A stretch of DNA of 64,000 nucleotides from Saprospiraceae bacterium. GTDB taxonomy: Bacteria; Bacteroidota; Bacteroidia; Chitinophagales; Saprospiraceae. The notes beneath the pieces are model-generated. The model had not been told where the DNA came from. It did not search any database and saw nothing but the letters and a program-made list of their open reading frames with translations. Of the stretch, positions 25,234-35,416 are shown piece after piece. Made by a program: the position numbers and the translations under genes. The stretch spans positions 1 to 64,000 of the forward strand of contig JABWBR010000011.1 in NCBI GenBank assembly GCA_013360405.1, written 5' to 3'. Numbering within the stretch: the first letter of the stretch is position 1; every line of letters starts with the position of its first letter.

Positions 25234-27264
25234 ATGAAAAAAACATCCATCGCCACTTACCTACTTGCATCCCTGGTTTTGACACTGGGATGCCATGAAA
25301 AGCTGCTGTCAAACAGCGGTCCCGACACCTTGACCCTGCCATTGAAGGGCAACCAATACGTACTGAACACCGACCAGGTCGTAGCGCCCATTCAGCCCAC
25401 GATGTATGGGATTTTCTTTGAAGACATCAACTTCGGAGCCGACGGCGGCCTTTATGCAGAGCTGGTGAAAAACAGGTCGTTTGAGTTCGCAGAGCCGATG
25501 ATGGGCTGGGAACAACCGGCGAGCGACCGCTTCTCGATGAACGACAAATCGGGTTTTGCCGTGCCCGTAAAATACGCAGACCCCGGCGCCAACAAGAACT
25601 ACTTAAACGTAAAAGTAAACGCCCCAGCCGGCTACAGGCTGGAAAACACCGGCTTCCGGGGTATGGGCTTCAAGCAGGGCGTAGACTACCACCTGTCCCT
25701 GTCGGCCAGGCAGTTGGAAGGCGGCACAACGCTATACGTCGAGTTGCTCGACGAGCAGAACAAAGTACTGGCCCTTGCGCCGATAACCCTTAGCGGCAAT
25801 AGCTGGAAAGAATATACGGCCACCTTAAAGCCATCTGCCCGCGCCATGAAAGGCAAGCTTCACATCCGTTTTGAGGGCAAAGGCGTTGTCGACCTCGATC
25901 AGGTGTCGTTGTTCCCCTCCGATACCTGGAAAAACCGGCCCAGGGGGTTGCGCGCCGACCTCGTGCAGTTGCTCGCCGACTTGAAACCGGGCTTCCTTCG
26001 CTTTCCCGGCGGCTGTATTGTTGAAGGCAGAACTCTGGCCCAGCGCTACCAATGGAAAAAAACAGTGGGCGACGTGGATGAGCGTGAATTGCTCATCAAC
26101 CGCTGGAATACCGAATTTGCCCACCGCCCGGCGCCCGATTATTTCCAGACTTTCGGCCTGGGCTTCTTTGAGTATTTCCAGTTGGCCGAAGACATCGGCG
26201 CCACCCCGCTGCCCATCCTGAGCTGCGGCATGGCCTGCCAGTTCAACACCGCCGAGCTCGTGCCGATGGAAGAACTACAACCCTACGTACAGGACGCGCT
26301 CGACCTCATCGAATTTGCCAACGGCCCTGTAACTTCTCCCTGGGGAAAGCTGCGCAGCGATATGGGGCGCCCGGCGCCTTTTAATATGAAATTCATCGGC
26401 ATCGGCAACGAACAATGGGGGCCGGAGTACATCAAGCGCTACAAGGTTTTTGAAAAGGCCATCAAAGAAAAATACCCCGACATAGTTATCGTATCCGGCG
26501 CAGGTCCCTTCCCCGATGGCGAGATGTTCGAATACGGCATGGAAGAGCTCAAAGCCATGAATGCCGAAATCGTAGACGAGCATTATTACCGCGCTCCGCA
26601 ATGGTTCCTGGAAAACGCCAACCGCTACGATAGCTACGACCGCAAGGGGCCGAAGATTTTTGCCGGCGAATATGCCGCCCAAAGCGTAGCCATCGCCAGC
26701 CCCGACAACAAGAACAACTGGAACTGCGCCCTGGCGGAAGCGGCTTTTATGACCGGCCTGGAACGCAACGCCGACGTGGTGTATCTCACCTCCTACGCTC
26801 CGCTACTCGCCCATGCCGAAGGCTGGCAATGGACGCCCGATTTGATTTGGTTTAACAACCTGGAGGCCTACGGCACGCCCAATTACTACGTGCAGAAGCT
26901 TTTTGCAAATAACGCAGGCACGCACTTGCTGAAAATAACTGAAGACGGTCAGCCCATCATTGGTCAAAACGGGGTATACGCCACCGCTACAATGGATGAA
27001 AAAAACAAGGAACTCGTATTCAAAATAGTGAATGCCACGGGCGCCGAACAGCCCATCAGCATTAAGTTGGACGGCAAGAAAAAGACAACCACCAAAGGAA
27101 CACTTACTGTATTGGCCGCCAATGACAAGGACGCCGTAAATTCATTTGAAAATCCACAGGGAATTTCCCCGATAAGCAAAGAAGTCGGTTTCAAAGGCAA
27201 AACCATCGAAATGTCGGTGGGGGCGATGTCTTTGAATGTGCTGAGAGTGCCTTATAAAAACTAA
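25234..27264 (+). CDS. alpha-L-arabinofuranosidase, GH51, lipoprotein
   Basis: 676 residues. Lipoprotein signal with Cys in LTLGCHEKLL. An N-terminal segment (QPTMYGIFFEDINFGADGGLYAELVKNRSFEF) begins the GH51 catalytic fold, interrupted by a CBM4/9-like beta domain (about 115-225). Catalysis: FRFPGGCIVEG, acid/base Glu in IGIGNEQWGPEY, nucleophile Glu in IFAGEYAAQS. A C-terminal beta domain follows. It removes terminal alpha-L-arabinofuranosyl units from arabinan or arabinoxylan. The lipid anchor and extra domain suggest it works on polymer at the outer membrane, unlike the second GH51. Confidence 0.93.
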   Translation: MKKTSIATYLLASLVLTLGCHEKLLSNSGPDTLTLPLKGNQYVLNTDQVVAPIQPTMYGIFFEDINFGADGGLYAELVKNRSFEFAEPMMGWEQPASDRFSMNDKSGFAVPVKYADPGANKNYLNVKVNAPAGYRLENTGFRGMGFKQGVDYHLSLSARQLEGGTTLYVELLDEQNKVLALAPITLSGNSWKEYTATLKPSARAMKGKLHIRFEGKGVVDLDQVSLFPSDTWKNRPRGLRADLVQLLADLKPGFLRFPGGCIVEGRTLAQRYQWKKTVGDVDERELLINRWNTEFAHRPAPDYFQTFGLGFFEYFQLAEDIGATPLPILSCGMACQFNTAELVPMEELQPYVQDALDLIEFANGPVTSPWGKLRSDMGRPAPFNMKFIGIGNEQWGPEYIKRYKVFEKAIKEKYPDIVIVSGAGPFPDGEMFEYGMEELKAMNAEIVDEHYYRAPQWFLENANRYDSYDRKGPKIFAGEYAAQSVAIASPDNKNNWNCALAEAAFMTGLERNADVVYLTSYAPLLAHAEGWQWTPDLIWFNNLEAYGTPNYYVQKLFANNAGTHLLKITEDGQPIIGQNGVYATATMDEKNKELVFKIVNATGAEQPISIKLDGKKKTTTKGTLTVLAANDKDAVNSFENPQGISPISKEVGFKGKTIEMSVGAMSLNVLRVPYKN

Positions 27265-27416
27265 TGCGCGCTCATTGATTTTTTTAACCGTAGAGTTAAA
27301 AGGAGTTTATCGCAGAGTTTCGCAGAGTCAACATCGCGCTCTGCGCAACTCCTTTCAACTCCGTTTAACTCTGCGGTAAAATAACCCACATAAAGGGCTA
27401 ATAAACTTTAACAAAC
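27265..27416. repeat. CAGAG/CTCTG palindromic repeat, second copy
   Basis: Left TTTAACCGTAGAGTTAAAAGGAG and right CTCCTTTCAACTCCG...CTCTGCGGTAAA form an imperfect hairpin of about 100 bases (27285-27382). It is related to the copy at 21234-21342 but diverged in sequence while keeping its pairing. Confidence 0.65.
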
Positions 27417-28958
27417 ATGCGAACCATCACCTTTATCCTACTATTCACCCTGTCTGCAGTTGGCGCCGGCGCGCAGACCACCATCTACGTGAACGCCGAC
27501 CAGGGCAGACACACCATCAACAAAAACATCTACGGCCATTTTGCCGAGCACCTCGGCAGGTGTATTTACGGCGGGTTTTACGTAGGTGAAAACAACACCA
27601 CCATCCCCCACGTCAATGGCGTGAGGAAAGACGTGATAGATGCCTTGAAAGAACTTAAAGTGCCCGTGTTGCGCTGGCCGGGCGGCTGTTTTGCCGATAC
27701 CTACCACTGGAAAGACGGCATAGGCCCGAAAAAAGACAGGCCGACCATCGTGAACCAATGGTGGGGCGGTGTGACCGAGGACAACAGCTTCGGCACCCAC
27801 GACTTTCTGAACTTGTGCGAAATGATAGGCGCAGAGCCTTACCTGGCCGGCAACGTGGGGAGCGGTGAAGTGAAAGAACTCGCCGACTGGGTGCAGTACG
27901 TCAACCACGACGGCGTGAGCCCGATGTCGAAACTGCGGAAGGAGAACGGCCGGGAAAAACCCTGGAACGTAAAATACTGGGGCGTGGGCAACGAGATGTG
28001 GGGCTGCGGCGGCCATATGACGCCCGAGTATTACGCCAATATTTACAAGCAATACGCCACCTTTGTGACCGACTGGAGCAATACCAGCGGACTTTTCAGG
28101 ATTGCCTCCGGCGCTAACGTAGCCGATTACCACTGGACGGAAGTGCTGATGCGGGAAGTGCCCAAACACCTGGTGGAAGGCCTGGCCCTGCATTCCTACT
28201 CTTTCGTGGAATGGAACGACAAAGGAGATGCCGTGGATTTTAACGAACAGCAGTATTTTGCTACGATGCAGACCGCTTTGCGGATGGAGGAATTGGTAAC
28301 CCGGCATTCGACCATCATGGACAAATACGATCCCGAGAAAAAAATTGCGCTGGCAGTAGACGAATGGGGCGGCTGGTACAACGTAGAAAAAGGCGCCAAT
28401 CCCGGCTTTTTGTACCAACAAAACACCATGCGCGACGCCATGATTGCCGGCACTTCACTCAATATCTTCAACAACCACGCCGACAGGGTGCGCATGGCTA
28501 ACATCGCCCAGACTGTCAACGTGCTGCAAGCAGTGATCCTCACTAAAGAAGAAAAGATGATCCTGACCCCGACCTACCACGTCATGAAAATGTACAACGT
28601 ACACCAGGATGCTACGCTGCTGCCCACTGAGATTTTTGATGAAGTGAAATACAGCCACAATGGCAAGAGCCTGCCCGCCATCTCTTGCTCCGCTTCCCGG
28701 AACGCAGCTGGCAAAATTCATGTATCACTCGTGAATATCGACGCCAATAAATCCAATAGCGTCACCCTCAAACTGCGGGGCACGAAGGCCGGCAAGGTGA
28801 ACGGCACTATACTCAAATCGGGCAAATTGCAAGACTACAACGGCTTCGACGGCCCGGAAGCGGTGAAACCCACCGTTTTTAAGGATTTTGAATTAAAAGG
28901 GGAAAATCTCCAGGTCACGCTGCCGCCTTTTTCGGTGGTAGTGCTGAGTGTGGAGTGA
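27417..28958 (+). CDS. abfA: alpha-N-arabinofuranosidase, GH51
   Basis: 513 residues, the usual size of AbfA enzymes. Signal peptide ends near VGAGAQ, so it is periplasmic. GH51 markers: [45 protein letters not shown], acid/base Glu in [12 protein letters not shown], nucleophile Glu in [11 protein letters not shown], and a C-terminal jelly-roll ending [12 protein letters not shown]. It trims arabinose from oligosaccharides brought in by SusCD. The endo-acting GH43 gene follows after 21 bases. Confidence 0.95.
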   Translation: MRTITFILLFTLSAVGAGAQTTIYVNADQGRHTINKNIYGHFAEHLGRCIYGGFYVGENNTTIPHVNGVRKDVIDALKELKVPVLRWPGGCFADTYHWKDGIGPKKDRPTIVNQWWGGVTEDNSFGTHDFLNLCEMIGAEPYLAGNVGSGEVKELADWVQYVNHDGVSPMSKLRKENGREKPWNVKYWGVGNEMWGCGGHMTPEYYANIYKQYATFVTDWSNTSGLFRIASGANVADYHWTEVLMREVPKHLVEGLALHSYSFVEWNDKGDAVDFNEQQYFATMQTALRMEELVTRHSTIMDKYDPEKKIALAVDEWGGWYNVEKGANPGFLYQQNTMRDAMIAGTSLNIFNNHADRVRMANIAQTVNVLQAVILTKEEKMILTPTYHVMKMYNVHQDATLLPTEIFDEVKYSHNGKSLPAISCSASRNAAGKIHVSLVNIDANKSNSVTLKLRGTKAGKVNGTILKSGKLQDYNGFDGPEAVKPTVFKDFELKGENLQVTLPPFSVVVLSVE

Positions 28959-28979
28959 TTTTTTATTAAAATTAAAATC

Positions 28980-30485
28980 ATGAACCGTCAAATCATAAAG
29001 CCGTTTTTGTCGCTCCTGTTGGCAAGCGCCGTTTTCAGTTGCAAAGACGACGACGATGCGCCCTTCACGCCGATCGGCGGCGGAGGCGGTACCCCTGTGG
29101 ACTCGACCACGCTCGACGACGGCCCGGTGGATTTTTCAAAACTTCAGGATACCTACGGCCACCTGGCCTCGCCCGGTTTGACGGCCCAATGGACGCACTA
29201 CAACGTACACGACCCTGCCTATTGGGTGGACGAGAATTTTGTGTATTGTTATAATACAGATGTTGCCTTTGGCCACGACATCCGGCCCGGCATCCAAATC
29301 CGCAGGAGCATCAACCTGGTGGAATGGGAATTCGTAGGCTGGGCCTTCCCCGGCCTGCCCACCAAGGGCGCTAATTTCATCCGCCAAAACGGGGGCGAAC
29401 CGTTCAACAGTCTCTGGGCGCCTTACATCATCAAAATTGGATCGGAGTACAGGCTGTACTACTCGCTTTCTTCGCCAACCCCACGCTTGAGCGTCATCGG
29501 CTTGGCGGTATCCTCCAGTCCTAAAGGTCCTTTCCTCGAGCGCGACCTGGTGGTCACTTCCCGGGCTAACGGCGCCATCCAGACCAATGCCATCGACCCC
29601 ACGATTGTCGTAGCCGAAAACGGCTCGCATTGGATGTACTACGGCTCGGCCTGGGATGGTATTTACAAGCTGGAGCTCAACCCCGTTACGGGTTTGGCCC
29701 GGCTCAACGAAGACAAGGGCGTGCGGGTTGCGCAGCGGGCGTTTACCGGCGGTACCGTCAACGGCAACATCGAAGGTCCCGAAATCATCTACAATCCGGA
29801 ATTTGACAAATACTACTTGTTCATCGCTTACGACTGGCTAGAAACCAAGTACAACGTCCGGGTCGGCAGGTCTGACAACGCCAACGGGCCGTTTTACGAC
29901 ATTTTGGGCAACAACATGAACGAGGAAAAAGACGATAAACCCATGATTGTGGCGCCGTACCGGTTTCAGGGGCACGGTGGCTGGCAGGGCGTTTCGCACC
30001 CCGGCGTTTTTAAAAAAGACGACCATTTCTACATCGGTCATCAAGGGAGGCCCGGCGTCAACAGGTACTTCATGGTCATGCACGTCAGGCAATTATTCTG
30101 GACGCCCGACGGCTGGCCGTTGGTGAGTTGCCAGCGTTTTGCCACCGAAGCGGAAACTCCTGTGGAGAAAGCCGAATTGGTCGGCAACTGGGAGCAGATC
30201 ACCTTCAGCTACGAGGTTGTGCCGGGATATGCCAATGAGCAGACCTCCCCGGGCTTCAGCGACTCGGAAACCATCGCGCTGGAACCCGGCGGCACGCTGA
30301 GCGGCGCCTCAACCGGCGCCTGGACATACGCAAGTCCCTGGCTGACCCTTCAGTACGGCAACGGCACAACGGCAACCCTCCGGGTAGAAAGGGGGCGGGA
30401 TTGGGAAAACGAAGTAACGAGTACCCTTCTGTTTACGGGTTTGAACAACCAGCAGGTGACGGTTTGGGGTAAAAAAGTGCAATAA
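28980..30485 (+). CDS. GH43 endo-arabinanase-like lipoprotein
   Basis: 501 residues with a lipobox (FSCKDDDD) followed by a Gly-rich spacer (GGGGG-like), typical of surface-exposed lipoproteins. Five-bladed GH43 propeller: base Asp in HDPAYWVDE, modulator Asp in NAIDPTIVVAENG, acid Glu in IEGPEIIYN. A C-terminal beta domain (about 390-500) resembles those of long bacterial arabinanases. Endo-1,5-alpha-arabinanases cut the arabinan backbone. The anchor suggests first cuts at the cell surface before SusCD import. Confidence 0.9.
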   Translation: MNRQIIKPFLSLLLASAVFSCKDDDDAPFTPIGGGGGTPVDSTTLDDGPVDFSKLQDTYGHLASPGLTAQWTHYNVHDPAYWVDENFVYCYNTDVAFGHDIRPGIQIRRSINLVEWEFVGWAFPGLPTKGANFIRQNGGEPFNSLWAPYIIKIGSEYRLYYSLSSPTPRLSVIGLAVSSSPKGPFLERDLVVTSRANGAIQTNAIDPTIVVAENGSHWMYYGSAWDGIYKLELNPVTGLARLNEDKGVRVAQRAFTGGTVNGNIEGPEIIYNPEFDKYYLFIAYDWLETKYNVRVGRSDNANGPFYDILGNNMNEEKDDKPMIVAPYRFQGHGGWQGVSHPGVFKKDDHFYIGHQGRPGVNRYFMVMHVRQLFWTPDGWPLVSCQRFATEAETPVEKAELVGNWEQITFSYEVVPGYANEQTSPGFSDSETIALEPGGTLSGASTGAWTYASPWLTLQYGNGTTATLRVERGRDWENEVTSTLLFTGLNNQQVTVWGKKVQ

Positions 30486-30496
30486 AATTTTCAATT

Positions 30497-31489
30497 ATGA
30501 AATCGCTTCATACACTATTTATATTGATCTTCGCTCTGGCCCTACACGTCCAGGGCCGGGCGCAGATTTCTGACATACGGGTACACGACCCCGTAGTCAT
30601 CAAACAGGGTGGCGTTTACCACCTTTACTGTACGGGTAGGGGCATCGGCCATTTCACTTCTACAGATTTGGACAATTGGGAGAAAGCAGACCCTGTTTTT
30701 CCGGAAAAACCAACCTGGACGGATGGCGTAGTGCCCGATTTCGGAAACCATATCTGGGCGCCCGACATCATTTTTCACAATGGTCAATACTACCTGTATT
30801 ATTCTGTTTCGGCTTTTGGCAAAAACACCTCGGCTATCGGCGTAGTTACCAATAAAACGCTCGACCCCAAGGACAAAAACTACAAATGGACCGACCACGG
30901 CATCGTCATCCAGTCGCATCCCAACAGGGATTTGTGGAATGCCATTGATCCCAATATCGTTTTTGATGAAAATGGTACCCCCTGGATGACTTTTGGTTCC
31001 TTTTGGGAAGGTATGAAGCTGGTTAAACTCGACCCTTCGCTGCTAAAAATTGCCGAACCGCAGGAATGGCATACCGTTGCCCGCCGGGAAAGAAGCTTCG
31101 AACTGAGCGACAAAAATCCCGGCGATGCAGCTATAGAAGCGCCTTTTATATTTAAAAAGAACGGATGGTATTACCTGTTTGTTTCGTGGGATTTATGCTG
31201 CCGCGGCGAGGAAAGCACCTACAAGGTCGTAGTTGGGCGTTCGAAAAACGTGGAAGGCCCGTATTTCGACACAGAGGGTAAAAACCTGTTTCACGGAGGC
31301 GGTAGCCTTGTCATCAAGGGCAACAAAAACTGGTACGGGGCCGGGCATTGCAGCGCCTATACCTTTGACGGCAAAGACTACCTGTTTTTGCATGCTTACG
31401 ACGCCGCCGACGAGGGCAGATCGAAATTAAAAATCAGGACCATCAATTGGACATCCGACGGGTGGCCGATGGTGGAACCGCTGAAATGA
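30497..31489 (+). CDS. GH43 arabinan endo-1,5-alpha-L-arabinosidase, secreted
   Basis: 330 residues with a signal peptide ending GRAQ. GH43 catalytic residues: Asp in VHDPVVIKQGGVYHLYCTG, Asp in NAIDPNIVFDENGTPWMTFGSFWEG, Glu in AIEAPFIFKKNGWYYLFVSW. A CCRG segment follows the last blade, as in the single-domain arabinanases. Probably the periplasmic partner of the lipidated GH43. It lies 11 bases behind the latter in the same operon. Confidence 0.92.
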   Translation: MKSLHTLFILIFALALHVQGRAQISDIRVHDPVVIKQGGVYHLYCTGRGIGHFTSTDLDNWEKADPVFPEKPTWTDGVVPDFGNHIWAPDIIFHNGQYYLYYSVSAFGKNTSAIGVVTNKTLDPKDKNYKWTDHGIVIQSHPNRDLWNAIDPNIVFDENGTPWMTFGSFWEGMKLVKLDPSLLKIAEPQEWHTVARRERSFELSDKNPGDAAIEAPFIFKKNGWYYLFVSWDLCCRGEESTYKVVVGRSKNVEGPYFDTEGKNLFHGGGSLVIKGNKNWYGAGHCSAYTFDGKDYLFLHAYDAADEGRSKLKIRTINWTSDGWPMVEPLK

Positions 31490-31545
31490 TGGGGGTTTAT
31501 AGGTTTATGAGGGTTTATGAGGGTTTATGAACCATTAAAACTTAA
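31490..31545. repeat. GAGGGTTTAT tandem repeat
   Basis: Three to four copies of a 10-base word between two operon genes. The complementary word recurs at 46533-46576, in front of the first rhomboid gene. Confidence 0.65.
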
Positions 31546-31547
31546 GC

Positions 31548-33497
31548 ATGAAAAGTTTTTTAATTACTATTTTGATGGTAATAGGTGCCTGTTTGGGTTT
31601 AAATTGCAAAGCCCAACAGGCACTCAACGCTTACCCAATTGCGCCGGTCAATATCCGCCACGTGAAAATGGCGGACAACCTGTGGCTGCCAACCATCCGG
31701 AAAATCCAGGAAAAGACTATAGATTATGCCTTGAAAAAATGCGAAGAAGAAGGCCGTTTTGATAACTTTCTAATTGCCGGAGGCAAAATGAAAGGTGAGA
31801 CGAAGGGACAAATGCCTTTTGACGATACGGATGTGTATAAAATCATCGAAGGCGCATCGAATTCCCTTATCAGCACGCCTAACCCCAAACTGGAAAAACT
31901 GCTCGATTCCCTGATAGCCATCATCGCCATCGGGCAGGAAGAGGACGGCTACCTGACCACCTGGCGCACCATCAACCCTGCCAGGCCGCCCGCGCCTTGG
32001 GTGCCCGTCAAAGAAGGCAAACGTTGGGAATCGCTCGGCGCCAGCCACGAATTATATAACTCGGGGCACCTGTTTGAAGCCGCCTACACCCATTATATCG
32101 CAACGGGCAAGCGCAACTTTCTCGATATTGCCCTGAAAAACGCGGACATGCTGGTGCGCACTTTCGGCTTTGGAGAAGGGAAAGTACAGGGCGTGCCCGG
32201 CCACCAAATCGTGGAAACCGGGCTGGTGAAGCTATACCAGGCTACCGGCAAACAGGATTACCTGCAATTGGCCAAATACTACCTGGATAACAGGGGCAAT
32301 GCCGCCCACCACGAATTATACGGCCCTTATTCGCAGGACCACATCCCCGTTACGCAACAAAACGAGACGGTAGGCCACGCAGTGCGGGCCGTATACATGT
32401 ATGCGGCAATGACCGATATTGCCGTGCTGGAAAACAACGCGGCTTACAACGCCGCAGTGCAGCAATTGTGGCACAATATGGTCGATAAAAAAATGTACAT
32501 CACGGGGGGCATCGGCGCCCGCCGCGACGGGGAAGCTTTCGGTGAAAACTACGAACTGCCCAATCTGACCTCCTACAACGAAACCTGCGCCGCCATCGGC
32601 AGCGTGTATTGGAACCATCGCCTCCATTGCCAGACGGGCGACGTGAAATACTTCGACTTAATTGAGCGGACATTATACAACGGACTAATCAGCGGCTTGT
32701 CGCTCGATGGCACAAGCTTTTTTTACCCAAATGCACTGGAGTCTGATGGAAAGCACACCTTCAATCAGGGGGCTTGCACCCGCAAGGGCTGGTTCGATTG
32801 CTCTTGCTGCCCTACGAACCTGATCCGCTTTCTTCCGGCTATGCCGGGGCTGCTTTATTCCCAATCTCCCAAAACAATTTACGTCAATTTGTATGCATCG
32901 AGCGCCGCTATGATGGAAGTAGCAGGCAAAAATTTCGCCATTCAGCAACAAACAAACTACCCATGGGACGGCAACGTCAAGCTGACCGTCCAACCCGAAA
33001 AAGCAGTAACGGCAACCATCAAATTCCGCATTCCTTCGTGGGCGAGGAACACGCCTCTGCCGGGCAACCTCTACAGCTACCTGCAACCCTCTACCGCAAT
33101 GCCCACGATTTCCGTCAATGGCAAGGCTGTCCAGGGCGCTAGTGAAGACGGTTATTTCACCCTCACCCGGAAATGGAAAAAAGGAGACGTCGTAACGCTG
33201 AATTTCCCCATGCCCGTGCGCCTGGTTCTATCTGATGAAAAAATCAAGGACAATATAGGCACGGCTGCCATCGAAAGAGGCCCGCTGGTGTACGCCATTG
33301 AGGAAATTGATAATAAAACCAGTTTTGACGATATCAGGATTTCACCCTCAGATGAGTTTTTGACTAAAGAAGAGCGAGATTTGCTGGGCGGTATTGTCAC
33401 TTTAAATAATAAAAAAATGAAAGCCATACCCTATTACGCCTGGTCGAACCGAGGTATCGGCAAGATGAAGGTTTGGATAGGTTTGGAAGGGAAATAA
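31548..33497 (+). CDS. beta-L-arabinofuranosidase, GH127
   Basis: 649 residues; signal peptide ending near LNCKAQ. GH127 landmarks: NIRHVKMADNLWLPTIRKIQEKT, GHAVRAVYMYAAMTDIA, ITGGIGARRDGEAFGENYELPN, and ETCAAIGSVYWNHRL, which carries the metal-linked Glu and Cys. WFDCSCCPTNLIRFL carries the paired Cys used as nucleophile and zinc ligand in HypBA1-type enzymes. It releases beta-linked L-arabinofuranose, as found in plant extensins and some pectins. Its presence widens the locus beyond plain alpha-arabinan. Confidence 0.9.
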   Translation: MKSFLITILMVIGACLGLNCKAQQALNAYPIAPVNIRHVKMADNLWLPTIRKIQEKTIDYALKKCEEEGRFDNFLIAGGKMKGETKGQMPFDDTDVYKIIEGASNSLISTPNPKLEKLLDSLIAIIAIGQEEDGYLTTWRTINPARPPAPWVPVKEGKRWESLGASHELYNSGHLFEAAYTHYIATGKRNFLDIALKNADMLVRTFGFGEGKVQGVPGHQIVETGLVKLYQATGKQDYLQLAKYYLDNRGNAAHHELYGPYSQDHIPVTQQNETVGHAVRAVYMYAAMTDIAVLENNAAYNAAVQQLWHNMVDKKMYITGGIGARRDGEAFGENYELPNLTSYNETCAAIGSVYWNHRLHCQTGDVKYFDLIERTLYNGLISGLSLDGTSFFYPNALESDGKHTFNQGACTRKGWFDCSCCPTNLIRFLPAMPGLLYSQSPKTIYVNLYASSAAMMEVAGKNFAIQQQTNYPWDGNVKLTVQPEKAVTATIKFRIPSWARNTPLPGNLYSYLQPSTAMPTISVNGKAVQGASEDGYFTLTRKWKKGDVVTLNFPMPVRLVLSDEKIKDNIGTAAIERGPLVYAIEEIDNKTSFDDIRISPSDEFLTKEERDLLGGIVTLNNKKMKAIPYYAWSNRGIGKMKVWIGLEGK

Positions 33498-33509
33498 TGA
33501 GACTATCAG

Positions 33510-33560
33510 CCTTAGTGGTACTTCGTGCCCTTTGTGCCTTTGTGGTGAAAAATCGGAGTA
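33510..33560 (+). repeat. dispersed 51-bp repeat, copy A
   Basis: The plus strand here matches the minus strand of 41425-41475 at about 47 of 51 positions; core CCCTTTGTG-CTTTGTGGT. The two copies face each other around araB to the HAD gene. Confidence 0.75.
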
Positions 33561-33630
33561 AATCGCTATTTTTTAAACATAGTTCGGGTAAGCATTGCAC
33601 TTACAAGCGTGATAACAATTGATCAATAAA

Positions 33631-35295
33631 ATGAAAAACTACGTCATCGGATTGGACTACGGCACGGACTCAGTGCGGGCCGTTTTGATAGATGCCGCCA
33701 ACGGCGCCGAACTGGCGTCGAACGTCCATTGGTACGCCCGCTGGCGAGAGGGCAAATACTGCAATCCCGCCGCCAACCAGTTTCGCCAGCACCCGCTCGA
33801 CCATATCGAGGGCTTAGAAAACACTATCAAAGCCGTCGTGAAGGAGTCGGGCGTAAAACCGGAATCCGTGCGGGGCATCTGTGTAGACACCACGGGTAGC
33901 TCGCCCATTGCGGTTGCCAAAGACGGCACACCGCTGTGTATGACGCCGGGTTTTGAAGAAAACCCCAACGCCATGATGGTACTCTGGAAAGACCATACGG
34001 CTATTGCGGAAGCAGAAGAAATTAATACCCTGGCGAGGAATTGGGGCGGCGAAGACTATACCAAATACGAGGGCGGCATATACTCCTCCGAGTGGTTTTG
34101 GGCGAAAATACTGCACATCATCCGCAAAGACCCTGCTGTGCTGAAAGGGGCTTACTCCTGGGTAGAGCACTGCGATTTGATGACCAACATCCTGATTGGC
34201 AACAACGATATTGATACCCTGAAGCGGAGTCGCTGCGCCGCCGGCCACAAGGCCATGTGGCACGAAGATTGGGATGGGCTGCCGCCAACGGCATTCCTTG
34301 AAAAACTCCACCCCCACCTGGCTGAACTGCGCAGCCGGCTTTACGCAGACACCTACACCTCCGACCTGCCCGCCGGCAAACTGAGCGCCGCCTGGGCCGA
34401 AAAACTAGGCCTGACTACCCACACCGTTGTTGCAGTGGGCACCTTCGACGCCCATGCCGGCGCCGTAGGGGTAAAGGTAGAAGAGCATAGCCTCGTGCGG
34501 GTAATGGGCACATCCACCTGCGACATGATGGTGGCCTCTAAAGATGTCATCGGCAATAACACGGTGCGGGGCATCTGCGGTCAGGTCAACGGCTCGATAA
34601 TACCGGGTATGATCGGTCTGGAAGCCGGGCAATCCGCTTTCGGCGACGTGCTGGCCTGGTTCAAAAACGTGCTGATGTGGCCTTTCGAAAACCTCTTGCA
34701 AAACAGCGAATCCATTTCAGCGGCGCAAAAGCAACAACTCGCCGCTGAGTACGAGCAAAACCTCATCCGCACCCTGGCGCGGCAGGCAGAGGCTATTCCT
34801 CTTTCAGAAAATCTACCCACAGCCCTCGATTGGATAAACGGCCGCCGCACCCCCGATGCCAACCAGGCGTTGAAAAGCGCCATTTCGGGACTGTCGCTGG
34901 GCACGCAGGCGCCACATATCTTCAAGGCGCTGGTTCATTCTATTTGTTTCGGTTCTAAAAAAATCGTGGATCGCTTTGAGGAGGAAGGCGTGAAAATCAA
35001 CAAGGTCATCGGCATCGGCGGCGTGGCCCGCAAGTCGCCCTACATCATGCAAACGCTGGCCAATGTGCTCAACCGACCTATCATCGTAGCGGCTTCCGAC
35101 TATGCTCCGGCTCTGGGGGCAGCCATCTACGCTGCTGTGGCGGCAGGACTTTATCCCAATGTGCTGGAAGCGAGCCAAAGCCTGGCCGGCAATTTCGAAG
35201 CAGAGTATTACCCACAGGCGGAGCAAGTGGTCGTTTTTGAAAAATTAATGGAAAAATACGAAGCCCTCAGCGCTTTTGTGGAAGGAAGGGAGTGA
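33631..35295 (+). CDS. araB: ribulokinase
   Basis: 554 residues from ATG 33631; an in-frame TTG at 33619 is less likely. FGGY kinase fold: VIGLDYGTDSVRAVLIDAANG, ICVDTTGSSPIAV, WKDHTAIAEAEEIN, VGTFDAHAGAVGV, MGTSTCDMMV, IGIGGVARKSPYIMQTLANVLNRPI and the C-terminal ALGAAIYAAVAAG. AraB phosphorylates L-ribulose with ATP. Order araB-araD-araA is typical for Bacteroidota. Confidence 0.96.
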   Translation: MKNYVIGLDYGTDSVRAVLIDAANGAELASNVHWYARWREGKYCNPAANQFRQHPLDHIEGLENTIKAVVKESGVKPESVRGICVDTTGSSPIAVAKDGTPLCMTPGFEENPNAMMVLWKDHTAIAEAEEINTLARNWGGEDYTKYEGGIYSSEWFWAKILHIIRKDPAVLKGAYSWVEHCDLMTNILIGNNDIDTLKRSRCAAGHKAMWHEDWDGLPPTAFLEKLHPHLAELRSRLYADTYTSDLPAGKLSAAWAEKLGLTTHTVVAVGTFDAHAGAVGVKVEEHSLVRVMGTSTCDMMVASKDVIGNNTVRGICGQVNGSIIPGMIGLEAGQSAFGDVLAWFKNVLMWPFENLLQNSESISAAQKQQLAAEYEQNLIRTLARQAEAIPLSENLPTALDWINGRRTPDANQALKSAISGLSLGTQAPHIFKALVHSICFGSKKIVDRFEEEGVKINKVIGIGGVARKSPYIMQTLANVLNRPIIVAASDYAPALGAAIYAAVAAGLYPNVLEASQSLAGNFEAEYYPQAEQVVVFEKLMEKYEALSAFVEGRE

Positions 35296-35416
35296 GGTAG
35301 TTGTCGGTTATCAGTTAAACCGATAACAGACAACCGAGAACGGATAACTGACAACCCACAACCGACAACTGGTGCAACCGACAACCGACAAACCGACAAC
35401 CGACAACCGACAACCA
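35296..35416. repeat. CCGACAA heptad repeat between araB and araD
   Basis: Left part (GTTGTCGGTTATCAG) is complementary to the right run of CCGACAA words ending three bases before the araD ATG. The right end runs open in the araD frame, which can mislead start calling. Confidence 0.8.

Noticed and set aside
35372-35416. Longer araD start
   Set aside because: The extra residues are the translated CCGACAA repeat; the ATG at 35417 fits the family N-terminus.
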